Below are positions 1 to 10,807 of a DNA stretch of 64,000 nucleotides, in pieces (position 1 is the stretch's first letter; every line of letters begins with the position of its first letter). The notes beneath the pieces are model-generated. The model searched no databases. It was not told the DNA's origin and worked only from the letters and a program-made list of their open reading frames with translations. The translations under genes and the position numbers were made by a program. Origin of the DNA: Cercophora sp. LCS_1. Lineage: Eukaryota; Ascomycota; Sordariomycetes; Sordariales; Lasiosphaeriaceae. Where the stretch lies: assembly GCA_036250225.1 (NCBI GenBank), contig JAPZLL010000018.1:434001-498000 (forward strand). The letters are read 5' to 3'.

Positions 1-1515
1 TGACGATCTCAAGAGGGTTGGTGAAAACCTGGGCGAGTTAGCGACACGTCAGGAGGAAAAGCGGGCATACATACGACTTGGCAACCACCAGCTGTGCCAC
101 CGGCGATCACCTCATAGCCCCACCAGATCTTGCCCTGCTTGTCGGTGAAATAGCTGCGGACAAGGTCGTTCACTGTCAACTTGATGGCCTTCTCGGGAGC
201 AACACCAACCAGCTGCGGCAAAACACCCGAGTACAAGCCCTTGAAGCCCTCGTTACGGATGACCTTCTTGAAGCAGTCGATCGAGTTGTTGTACAGTCTT
301 TGGCCGGGGTTAGCGCCTCTTTGGTTCTGCATTCTGGTCTTGACGAGATCGATTGGATAGACCATGAAGGCACCGAAAGCGCCAGCGATACTACCGAGGG
401 CGAAACCATATCCGGATTCGAGGGCCTTTCCGATGAACTTCTGGCCACCGGACTTGGCCGGGACGACAGCACTCCCGTCATCACCGACATCACGGCTCCT
501 CCACGACGGGTCAAGCACCTTGGCAAAGTCTCTGAGACCAAGACGACCGGAGGGCTCATCGAGGCTGGCGAAATGGAACAGGATGTCGGCTTCCATGGGA
601 GTGAAGAGAGAGAAACGGGTGGTTTTCGCGGCCTGGTTAAGGAACTCCGTCCTTGTGATCTTTCCATCCGAGCTCTTGGCGCAAGCGCGTCGAACAATGA
701 GCTCGACCAGGTCAATCTCCTTGATCATGTTCTGGAAAGCCCTGACGTTGGCATACGAAACCTTGCTTCCCTGGGAGATATTGCACAAGGTGCTGAGGTT
801 CGCAAGCAGGTGGTCCGAGAGCTTGTGCTTGGAAGTCTCCATGATGATGCGCTCAAAGTCCTCAGGCTCGATGAAGCCATCGCCATCCTTGTCGAAGAGC
901 TGGAACGCCTGTCTGATCCGTTCCCCCTGCAGGCCGCGCAGCATCTGGGAGAACTGTTGGTAGTCCAGACTGTGTCTCTTGGTCTTGCTGCCAATGTACA
1001 GCTTGGCCCACTCGCAGTCCCAATCAAAGGGGATGCTGTTGGGGTCCTTGTTCAGCTCGTACAAGCGCCGGAAATCCTCAGACTTGACACTGCCGAGGCG
1101 GTCGACATCGAACAGGCGGAACGCAATCTCGTACTCGGCATCGGGCTTGTTCAGGAGGTTCTCAAAGTAGCCCCAGTCAGAGAGGGTCACCTTGCCCTTG
1201 TTCTTTCTGTCGGCAACGGCAAAGAGGATCGAATACTGCTCGCGCTTGATCTTGTGCTGTCGGCGCAGAGTGCGCGTCAGTTCCAGCTCAACTAACAAAC
1301 AATCGCAAGGGGGGTTGACTCACATAGTCCTCATTGGGAGGCGCAACAGCGTTGATGAACTCGTCCGGTCCCAGATACAGCTCGCCGGTATCGGCATCCT
1401 TGATTGCATGGCTGTTGAAGCGGGCCTTGGTCTGAAGAGACAGGTGCGGCTCCTCGGCCTTGGAGCCCACGAGGGTGCCCTTGACCGCCTCCTTCACCTG
1501 GGCGACCTTGGACAT
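1..1515 (-). CDS. AGC1: Mitochondrial aspartate/glutamate carrier, calcium-regulated (Aralar/citrin/AGC1 type), 3' end missing
   Basis: Exons 1515-1324, 1256-75 and 28-<1; introns 1257-1323 and 29-74, both GT-AG and phase-consistent. About 467 residues are visible of a family usually near 700. The N-terminal half is an EF-hand regulatory domain; one loop is canonical (DKDGDGFIEPED, coded near 860-900) and others are degenerate (DVDRLGSVKSED). After a linker comes the first mitochondrial carrier repeat with the signature YPIDLVKTRMQ (near 330-360), then the start of the next (AGGTAGGCQVV). Family knowledge: these inner-membrane carriers exchange mitochondrial aspartate for cytosolic glutamate plus a proton, feed the malate-aspartate shuttle, and sense Ca2+ through the EF-hands on the intermembrane side. 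The ATG at 1515 opens a conserved-looking N-terminus. The remaining carrier repeats lie beyond the left edge. Confidence 0.93.
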
Positions 1516-3408
1516 GATGGCGGTCGATTGACGTGATCCAAAGCCAAAGGTTCACAGAGGCACAGCCACCGGTCGGGGTGGTGCCCAATTGGTCAAAGGG
1601 GAGGACAATTGACAAAGTCGGTCGTGATCGCAGTTGGTGATCAAGGGTGAAGACGTGGTTATCGCGCAAGCTGCGGGGTAGCTTTGGACAGTGTCGGAAC
1701 CTCTGGAGACTCGTCTGACCGCCAGAGAGGAACTGGGGAAGTGAGTCAATCGACCTCGGTATCGATCGGAGGAGCTGTGTGTGCGCAAACGAGCGCGAGG
1801 GAAATAAAATGTCCAGAGCTATCACGCGGCAACGCTAAGCTTGGCGCGCGTATTAAAGGGAGGTTAGATGGGAAATCCGATCAATGCTTTTTCGTTGCAG
1901 AAAGGAGGCTGGACGATGGATCACGATGCCATGTGAAGCCGCACCGATTTGCACCGAGGGACTTGCACGAAAACTGAACTAGGGGACCCAAGTGTGGAGG
2001 TGGAGATGGATCTCTACAGAATCTGGGGAGAGGGAAAAATTCGCGAATTTGTGAAGCTTGCGCCGAACACCGGCTGTCCACTCCCGATATTTTTAATGGG
2101 TCCCTCAAAAATTTCGCGCGCTTCGCAGCCTTCCCGCAGGCACGGTTCCATCCGTTACACAACAGATTTCAGGTGGGGGTTGTCGTTGACCATGCACGGG
2201 CCAGCTGAGCGGCTTTGACAGACAGATCGCCTCATCGCGTGCTGAATTTAGCCGCGGGATGGAAGCGACACATTGGGACTAGCCTGGTGGCTTGACCCCG
2301 TCAGTCGATCATCCGGTAGGTTCCGAAACGGATGAACGAAAAGCTTGTTGCGACGATCACTAGGTGAAGATGGCTGCTGAACACAATGGCTGCCATTTGG
2401 TGCCTGAGAATGCTCGTCGGACGGCATTTGGGCAGTTTCAGGGGCTACGGAGATGCAGGAGGCTTGGGATAGTGGCTGTATGTTACGATGGAAATGTGGT
2501 TATGCTGCGATCACCCGGATTTTTGCAGCCAAGCTCAGGAATAGAGCCAGTCATACTCAGTTGCGTAGCAATACCATCTCACAAATGTAAGGACTTGATC
2601 CGCATTTCTATTGGTGACCTTACTTCGCCTACGCGCCTAGAGGCAGCCATGGGATGCTAGTATTTCTCATTTTCATAAGGAAATTGAAAGATCAGCAGCC
2701 CACCAAGCGCCATCTAAAGCACAAAATTATGAAGGTACAAATGTAGACCTCTAGAAAGTATCCGAGGCATTCTCCAATGCCTGTAACTCCGGACCCCATT
2801 GATCACAAAACCACGAGACCGCCCAATATGCCGAAAGCCAACCTGTTTTACCAAACGCCGTGGAAAACTGGCTCGCTCGCCAGCGCCGTAAACCGTAAAT
2901 CCTGCTTGCCAAGAGCAAGACCAAGACAAAAGGAAAAAAGCCGGGGGAATCCGAGTCGCAAAGAACAGAATGCCGTGCGGTCATCACTTCGTAAGAGGTG
3001 TTGCTAATAATGGTGGTATCGTAACTCCGGAAAGAGATCCTGGGAGGTCCGGCAGCCAAGACGGCTACAGCCCACGATATGTCTCGCGGGAATCCTTGCA
3101 AAGGCCAGCGAGCTGGCGCCAACTGCAAAAAAAGTGCCCCCAGGGATATTAGTGGTCGTTCGAGTACATATGTTGTGTGGCGAATGAATACTGGAGCGAA
3201 CGTCTAGATCGCCGCCAGGCCCAAGTCTATGTCGTAAAACGAACCGAATTTCCGGACTCCGATGAAAAGGTCTGTCAGTTCCGTGCCGTAAGCCCCAGGG
3301 CCACGGCGCGACGTTGACAAGAACCCCAAAAGATGTGTGCGCGATGAATGAATACAGAGAGTCAAAGACGACCAAGTCTCTCACTTGAGTGGCGTGGCGT
3401 GAATGGCC
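1516..3408. other. Intergenic: carrier promoter and cyclin 3' flank
   Basis: Open frames here are short, lack homology I can recognise and have no splice logic linking them. The left part must contain the promoter and 5' UTR of the carrier (start 1515) and the right part the 3' UTR of the cyclin (stop at 3409). I see no RNA gene or repeat. Confidence 0.6.
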
Positions 3409-5360
3409 TTAGTTCTCGACCGTGACAAGGCTGGCAGCCTGGACTACCACGGCCTCATCAACATACTCTCCAGCTCTGATCAAGGGAGTGGTCGAAGGCA
3501 GCGAAAGCCTGAAGCCCTTGACGATCTCGCCCTCGACATACAGAGACGCCTTTTTGTACTTGGCAGTGGCGTACTTCTCGAAGACGGCAAGGTGGTGCTT
3601 GCGCGCATCCTGGCAGCAGTCCAAAATCAGGGTAACGAGAGGCTTGAGTTGGGCCATGGTGTAGCCAGAGTAGTGGACATGGGCCGGGGACTGTTCATGT
3701 TAGCATGAGGCCATAAATCGGGGATCGACAGGCTTACCCAGTTGCCCTTCTTCAACATGAAGCGCGACAGGCAGTGAGCACCAGCGGCAAGGTAGCTCGG
3801 GGTGCATCCGACGAAGCGCTCGTCCATGATGGTGACCTCCAAGAAATACTTTGCGAGCGTGCGCGTCTCCAAGTCATAGTCGTCCGCCTTGCTAATGCGG
3901 CGGAGGAAGCTCATTGGACCAGGCCAACCGAGCTCGAACTGCAGCATACTAAGCATGAAACGCTCCGCCTTAAGGATCTCCTCGACGGTGTAGCCTGAGT
4001 CGACCATGTACACGATCTCTTGGACCGAGGGACAGTTAATCTCCTCATACTTCGCAGCAACAAAGATCGCCGTGGCGCCGACGAGCTGAAGCTTGTTGAG
4101 CGACACAATCTTGACCGACAAGAAACGGTCGATGTAATTGACCGTCAAGAACAGGGTCTCGGGAAGAAGGTTGAAGCGGCAGTGAACTTGGACGAGCCAG
4201 TCCATGAGGACAGACCGCATCGACCACTGAATCTCGGTCTGGATGTCCATGTAGTGAGCGTTCGGCATCATCGATTTCTGGAACAAGTTAGCGTGGGTCG
4301 ACAACGACAGGACTCAACATACCTCGAGGCTGCGCATGTACTCAAAGATCTCCTCGCCGTACTCGGCCACCATGCTGACGTCCCAAGCCTCCTCCTCGAT
4401 CTCCTCTTCGGTTTGGTGGTCCAAAACGAACTGCTTGGCCTGCTCGAGCTCCTTCTCAACTTGGGTTGTGATCTTGGGCGCTATGAGGGTCGTCACTCCA
4501 CCTGTGGTGTTATCGCCATGAGAGTAGGAATGAGCCGTGGTGTAGCCGTGCTCGTCATACAGTTCGGGGTCCTCATCCTCGTCCCAGTACTCCTCAGGCT
4601 CGGACGGCGCCGAGAGTAGAGAAGGGGCGGCGACGGCCTGGGGCGCGGCTTCGAACTCGACGTGTACTTGTTTAACCTTGAGTTCTGCTGCAATAGAATC
4701 CTTCTCTGGCGAGGCGTCGAAGTCACCACCCAACTGCTCGACAGCGTCCTCGTAGGCCGCCTCAGTGATGTCATCAGGCAAGTCGACCTCGTTCTCTACG
4801 TCGACAATTTTCTCGCACTTGTTAAGGTACCGGCTTTGTGTCTTGCGCAAGGCAGGTTGCTCGGTGCGGAGCTGAGGCTGGCTCTTGTAATGGCGCGGAT
4901 TCTTAGTCGGCCTTTCATTCAACAAGGCCGAGTCGTCTACAGACGCGACATTCACATCCCTTTCGAGATACACGGCTGTGGCTTTCTTTGCAAGGCTACC
5001 CTTGACAAGGGTCTGGCTGATCGAGGTGGTCGAGGGCTGAATGCTTGTCGAGTAGGTGCGCAGAGGCCTCGTGGCCTGGTTCGCGGTATTGACAACAGGG
5101 CCCGTGGAGAGGTACTTGGCCCCCGTAAAGGAGGCCCTCGAGGCAGCAGTGCTCTTCGTGTAGTTGTCGTCTTTTGCGACGTGACCATTCTCCTTGTCAT
5201 CGACGCGACTGTCGCGCGCGTTGATTGCGGCAACAGCCGACTTGACTTGATGCTTGGAGCCGAACTTGCCAGCAACATCTCCCATGGTTCTTACAGTGTT
5301 GCTGACGTCGCCAAAAGCCGTCCGCTTGGGCGGGGCGTTGAGGGTGCCCGTGATAGCCAT
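3409..5360 (-). CDS. G2/mitotic-specific B-type cyclin
   Basis: Exons 5360-4323, 4277-3738 and 3690-3409; introns of 45 and 47 nt, all phase 0, predicting 619 aa. Residues 13-21 (RTAFGDVSN) match the position and pattern of a mitotic cyclin destruction box, the APC/C degron. The long acidic N-terminal region precedes two cyclin boxes: the first carries MRSVLMDWLVQVH and the CDK-contacting stretch near KYEEINCPS, the second ends near the C-terminus. Known role: B-type cyclins activate Cdk1 to drive G2/M and are destroyed at anaphase. The protein is longer than the Aspergillus NimE cyclin B as I recall it, mostly because of the N-terminal region. ATG at 5360 is chosen because the destruction box follows immediately. 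The cognate CDK is not in the window. Confidence 0.93.
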
Positions 5361-5495
5361 GTTCTTGAGATTGCCCGTAGACTTGTGGCGCTGGTGGCTA
5401 GACTGTTTCGCCGTTATGAGGTTCTCGTTGCCCGAAACGGGATTTTGAAGACCGCGCAGCGGGCGGAGGGGCTGTCGAACGCGTTGGTTAACTCA

Positions 5496-5631
5496 CTGTC
5501 AGGAAAAACAAGGAATAATCTGACGAAGAATTGCGCAGCTGAAGGCTTTGCAGGTCTTGTGTTTGTGGAATGGTTTTGGTTGGAGTGGATTGGAAATGAG
5601 AATCGGAGATTGGAATGAATTTGGAGCTTAC
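5496..5631 (-). other. Candidate 5' UTR intron of the cyclin gene
   Basis: On the minus strand a strong donor (AAG|GTAAGC, first intron base 5631) is followed by a pyrimidine-rich stretch ending in CTGACAG at 5496. No coding frame links it to the ATG at 5360, so if used it lies in the leader. Inferred from motifs only. Confidence 0.4.
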
Positions 5632-8600
5632 CTTCGCGTCCATTTTTGGCAAGAAGTCAAGAGTTCCTGGTTGAGATTGCTGGTGCACGACCCACGCCGG
5701 GATGGTTCAAAAAAAAAAACCGTCGAGGCAAGACCGACCAAAAAGGAAGACAAGCAACTTCTACACCTTTGTCGTTTGTGAGGAGAAAGAAACGCGGTCG
5801 AGACTACAAGACAAAAGCTCCCACGAATTGGGTTGACCAGTGGAAGAGGGGAAGGAGACTGCAGTCTCCCTTTGGTGGTAAAATGGATTCGAGGCGCGTC
5901 CGGAAAATCGAGTATCGGACAGAAACTGTTTTTCCCTCTCAACTGGTTGCTACTCGAAGGCGCGGGGAAGGAGCGCGTCCGCTTTTTATCCCAAGTACGG
6001 CGACCTTGGGACGACGAGATCGAAGTTCAGTGGTGCGTCGAAATTCTGGTCGGCGACGGGATGGAAAGAGTGGACACGGTGCAAGCGACGCGCCTTACAG
6101 TTGAGCCCTCAGTCCATACATGAGAAAGTATGATCGATAACTGCTGCGATGGGTGCGCCTTTGCCGAACGTGTCAGTGGTGCTTGGAGGTTGCCGTTCGG
6201 GAGTTGCAGTGGTTGCAGCAAAATATCTGAGGATCGCAGACGGAACTGTTATGCCTTCAGCTCTGTTTATTGACGAGCAGCATGTGTATAAACATGGCAG
6301 TCACCACGAAGGGTTGTGGCACGTGCCATCCTTGTAAGCACCCACATTCTGGTCGTTCCGGGCGACCATTCTTCCGGCTCCGCTAAAATGACGTAGCCAC
6401 TTCTGACCTCGCGGTGTGGACCAATCCGTCGCGTCAACTTTGAGGAATGGCAGGAAACATTCAAACTTTGCACTCCGCGCATCAGGCTCGTAAACCCTTT
6501 ATATATCTTCCCAAACACTACTCGCATTATATAAAGCCTGTCTAGTGATTTTTAGACGCTTATTCAAAGACTAATGCTGTCAAAGTCTCGACTGATGGGA
6601 ACCACCTGCTGCCTGTCGAAACGCGCCAAGGCGGGGGACGGTAAAACGCCAGCCCCCCGCGCTCTCACGTGAGTTTTCCCAACCATCCAAATCTGCACCG
6701 TGACTGCGATTTAGGCCGCAACGAGAACTTCAACCCCATCAAAATCAATCATGGTTTGGGGGAAGGGCTGGGAGAGATCATGCGACGGGGAATCGCTTCC
6801 TTTCTTCCGGGCTTGCGGCCAAACCCGAGGTTTTGGCGGCACAGTGGCACCAACACGGTGGATGGCCAGGCAGTGGAGCGCTGAAGACGGCCTGTTCGAA
6901 CGACCGTCCTTGCCGACCAGTAAAATCGTAGTCGCAGTCAAACATGAAGCACATTGTTTTGATGTTTTGGTCCAGGGGATGATTGACGCAAGCCGTCTGG
7001 CCGGAGCGTGTTCTGGAACCAAAACATGAACCTGTTGCAGAAACACAAATCCGCCGCAACCCCTCACCTCGCCAAAATGCTCAGAAGCCGAGCAGCCCAC
7101 CATCCCGATCTTGGCTGTCCCGGGATACCAAACGTATTCCGCCCTTTGCGCTGCGTCTATCTTGCGACATCGCGTCCCGCGCATTCGATATCCGGGATCC
7201 CACCATCTTATCCAGATAAAACGGGCGATACACGACCTCTCCGGGACTAAGCACGCCAAGTATGCTGGCAGCGGCCGGGAAATGTGGTGGTGAAATCCAC
7301 ACCTGTCGGATCTGTGATCTGTGCAGGTGTCGTGTGGTTCCTTGGGCGGTTCGCTACGCAGCGGAATATAGTGCTCAATATGCTACTCGAAAAATATCCT
7401 TGTTGCCTCTTCTCGTCGATGAGTGGTCGCTCACGTACCAGCGTGTCGAGTGGCAAACTAGGAACAAAACACATGTGTGTGCGCCCACAAGCTGACCTGC
7501 AGTCTCTCATGTCGCAATGAGGCGTCGGTTGACGGTGTTCGCGCATTCGGGGTGTGGCACCCTTGGATCGATGGCACCCGTCGATGAGTCGATAGGGTCC
7601 ACAGTCCATCCCAACGTTTTCCGACACTTGTCCCAAGTCGACATCGCTGTCTATGTCGACCAGCCATGCGCATTTTCAGCCACCGACAGGCCATGACGAT
7701 AAAGTAAGGAAGAATGCGACAACCTGGGGTTGCAGCCGGGGCAAGTCTCGCGGTCGCAGATCGGCAGCACGAAACGGGTAAAGGGTGGAAAGATGGATGG
7801 CTGGCGCAGCGCAGCGCACGACAGTCCGGGACAGTTAGAGGCTCGAGAGGATTGGCCCAAGCCATCAAGGTGAGAGCACCAACATCTGGCCTTCCGCCAC
7901 CGCACAAAGACAGCCCAGTGCGGGTCACCTGTTCACGTATCGCTACAACTACCGGAAGCTATGGGCAGACAAGGAACTCTAGATGCAACGAAACGCATGA
8001 AGCGATGGCCGGCGGGCCAGGACGAAGCGAAAGCCCAAGCTTCCGTCTGAATGCGGGGTCTCGTTGTTTTGCGCCTCGAGTGTCCATTCACAAAGGCAAG
8101 TCCACCCGATGCGAATCATGGCACTCGACGACGTCGCAGCGAAAGAATGCGCCCTCCTTATGTAATTGAGATGGGAAGGAATGGAGGGACCTGCAAGCCG
8201 GGTACTCGCGTTTTTGCCTTTTTGCGCGGCGACGGTCTGACACTCCAAAAGGTTGGTGTGTCTCCCACGAGGTGATTTGATGCAGCATGCATTTGAAACT
8301 TGCTGCCAGCGCATCGAGCCGTCCTTCCCAATCTTCAATAAACCAGCTCCAAGCTGCCCAGCTGCCGGCTTTTGCACGCCCAAAGCGACTGTCTCCCCCA
8401 TTCTACCAATCCTTTTGCCATTGGTTTGCTCTGCAGCTCTGGCGAGTCTAGGTCGTTCTCCCCGGAATCTGTCTCCTCAGTTGTGAGGGCCCTGGCCCTT
8501 CCCGAAGCTCTTCCCCTTCGGGAGACAAGGAACAGGCAAAAGTACAGGATCCGTCGCGAAGCTGCGACCTTGCACCGCACGACTCGTGGCACCTGTCTCG

Positions 8601-10201
8601 ATGCTTGGAAGCTGTCTCCGGTCGGCGATTCGGCGGCTTAACAGTGTCACATCTTTACATTTCTTGGTGAATTGCAAGTGTCGAACAGACTGGAATATTT
8701 GGGCAGTCTTGCGTCTCAAAGCAACAGCGCGGCGCTGGCAGGTCATGTTGACCCCATGCCAGGCACTGGACATCGACAGCCGGACCCCTGTTCCTGCTCC
8801 CGGGAGCGGCTGTCATTGGCTGGGTCGCCTCCAGGGCGGCCGCGGCGGCCAGGTGGGAGTTCGTTGACTTGTCTGGCGCATTCTCGTCCAGTGCCTCTGG
8901 TGGCCACGGCAAGCCGGTGGAGAGCCAGAATGCCTTATTTGATCCTGACAGCCCGCGACGGGAGATTGTGTGCCCCAAGGCCGTCGAAACATGCGATGCG
9001 GCCCGGCCAATGGCCAGAGGCAGGTTTAGCTGGTCATCTGGCCGCCATTGGAAGAGACCCGCGGCAGCAAAGCCGAGAACGAACGACGTAAAAGCGCGCA
9101 GCTCTTTCAGCGGAACTCCACTCCACACCACACCCCGAGCAAACCCTTGTCGCTTGTCGGGCGGCCATTATGTGTGAGAGGCAATGTGAGCGCTCAACTC
9201 GACGTCCGGCTATCCAGAAACGGCGAATTGCGACTGCAACTCCCAGGACCCTTTGGCGCCGACCGGAGCGTACTCGCGCTGAACTAGGCGGCCCCTCGAT
9301 AGAGGAGCGGCGCTCTCGCCGAGTCGATCTCATGTAGCAGAAGGCCCTCCTAACCTTCTAATCTTGGGTAACCGCGCATACCATACTGTTCTTAGCCCAC
9401 GATGACTTGCGCGCGGTCGTTGCGCTGGCGGCGAGACTCGTTAGCTCTCTGTTTCTGCTGCTCTGGCGGGCTGCTTAGAACGTAGGATGTGCGGAGCGTC
9501 TATGTATGCGCACCACCCTCACACTGCAACGGCCCCCGCGCTCCCGTCGCTAGCAGCGACGAGTCTTCACAGCCGATCTTGCGGATGGAGCCCTTCACTG
9601 GCGGATCCATCAAGCAGCAAGTACCCGATCGCCCAGTGCAACAAGGTTTGCGACAAGCAGGCGCATCACCTATCGACAACGGCAAGGCGCACTGATGGAT
9701 ACCCAATGCCACTCAATGACAGCCACTGCAAATCGCAAGTAGAAAAACTTGATCATAGACTCCCGTTCTCGCCATTTTGAGATAAGAGAGCGCCAAACGC
9801 ACCCCAGCTGTGGCAGGCAAGGGTGTGTGTGGTGGGTTGATGCAGGCGTCTTGGCCGTGCGAACAACGGGAACTGAATGGATGCGATCGAAGGCGCACCA
9901 GGAGGGTGGAAAGGAAAATGAAGTACGCAATCCAAATAGAATCAAACGCAGACAATTGTCAGGCAATAGGCCTGCAAAACGGCAGTTCCCTGCGTTATGA
10001 CGCCGAAGCGCTGTGCAGAGGTGCAAGCTGGTGGCAGGAGGTGTGCTGTGGCACAGTGTTGAGTCGACAGGCCAAGGCCAGGTAGTGTGCGATTACCGGC
10101 ATCTGCCTTTTAATGCAGATTCTTGCGACTCCTCCATTCTCTCCCACGCACAACCTCGGAATTGTTCGACTCGAGCCATCAAACAACCCCAAGCCCGCCT
10201 G

Positions 10202-10318
10202 GTAAGTCATTGTGATCTTGCATGCGACGTCTTGCATCCATCCCTTCGTCCTCCTCGCACTCCCATGGTCCGAATTTGGCCCTACCGCTCCCTCGTCGCT
10301 GACCTTCATCTGCTCCAG
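10202..10318 (+). other. Candidate 5' UTR intron 1 of the Zn2Cys6 regulator
   Basis: Donor GTAAGT at 10202 and acceptor CTGCTCCAG ending at 10318, within a pyrimidine-rich leader-like stretch upstream of the ATG at 10808. Motif evidence only. Confidence 0.35.
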
Positions 10319-10397
10319 GCCGTCCGGGTTTGTGTGCGAGAGGAGGTCTAGACTGAAGCCATCCGTCGAGCAACAACACCACTCTTTGGGCATTTTG

Positions 10398-10633
10398 GTA
10401 AGTGATCCCGAGTCCCTCGTCCCATGCGATCGAAAATCCGCCCCGGTCATCAGCCTCGTCTTTACCTCTTCCATTGCACTTGTCGTTCCCTGGGAGGAGT
10501 GGTGCGGCATTCCTCAATGCGCTCCACGCTCAACTACCATTCAGCACCCCCAGCCAGCCAATCGTCCCCATCCCCTTTGCTATTGATCCAATATCAACCT
10601 CCAGAGAAGCTAACTTCTATCACTTGCTCACAG
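10398..10633 (+). other. Candidate 5' UTR intron 2 of the Zn2Cys6 regulator
   Basis: Donor GTAAGT at 10398; GCTAAC branch-like motif near 10608 followed by CTTGCTCACAG ending at 10633. A good match to fungal intron structure and better supported than the first leader intron. An alternative is that the open frame from 10424 is coding, but its product there has no recognisable features. Confidence 0.45.
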
Positions 10634-10807
10634 ACTACCGTAAAGCGATTGTCCATCGACCACTGTGCACCGACTCCTGCACAGTCGACCGCTGCGGCGT
10701 CTCTAGGCGGTGACCCAACCCGGGACCGTCCGGCGACATCGCATTTTGCAATACACACTCCTCCTCCTACCAACGGCATCGCAAGCCTCTGCGCCTTGTG
10801 GCCTGGT

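Larger units (their letters stand above)
5361..10807. other. Long (5.4 kb) divergent non-coding region between cyclin and Zn2Cys6 regulator
   Basis: This stretch separates the divergent starts of the cyclin (5360) and the regulator (10808). Open frames on both strands look like chance frames: no domains, arginine/serine-biased shadows, no consistent splice chains. It contains short TATA-like runs (near 6501 and 6528) and polypyrimidine leader-like sequence from about 10,130 onward. I see no tRNA, 5S rRNA or transposon coding sequence. It may carry extended promoters, long leaders or a non-coding transcript. Confidence 0.55.

Noticed and set aside
78..1295. 405-codon open frame opposite the carrier gene
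   Set aside because: Antisense shadow of a high-GC coding exon; no domain, while the minus strand encodes a clear carrier. The same applies to 24211-25422, 32186-33055, 49729-50772 and 45744-46799.
8655..9131. 158-codon open frame in the cyclin/regulator gap
   Set aside because: No recognisable features; overlaps comparable frames on the other strand.
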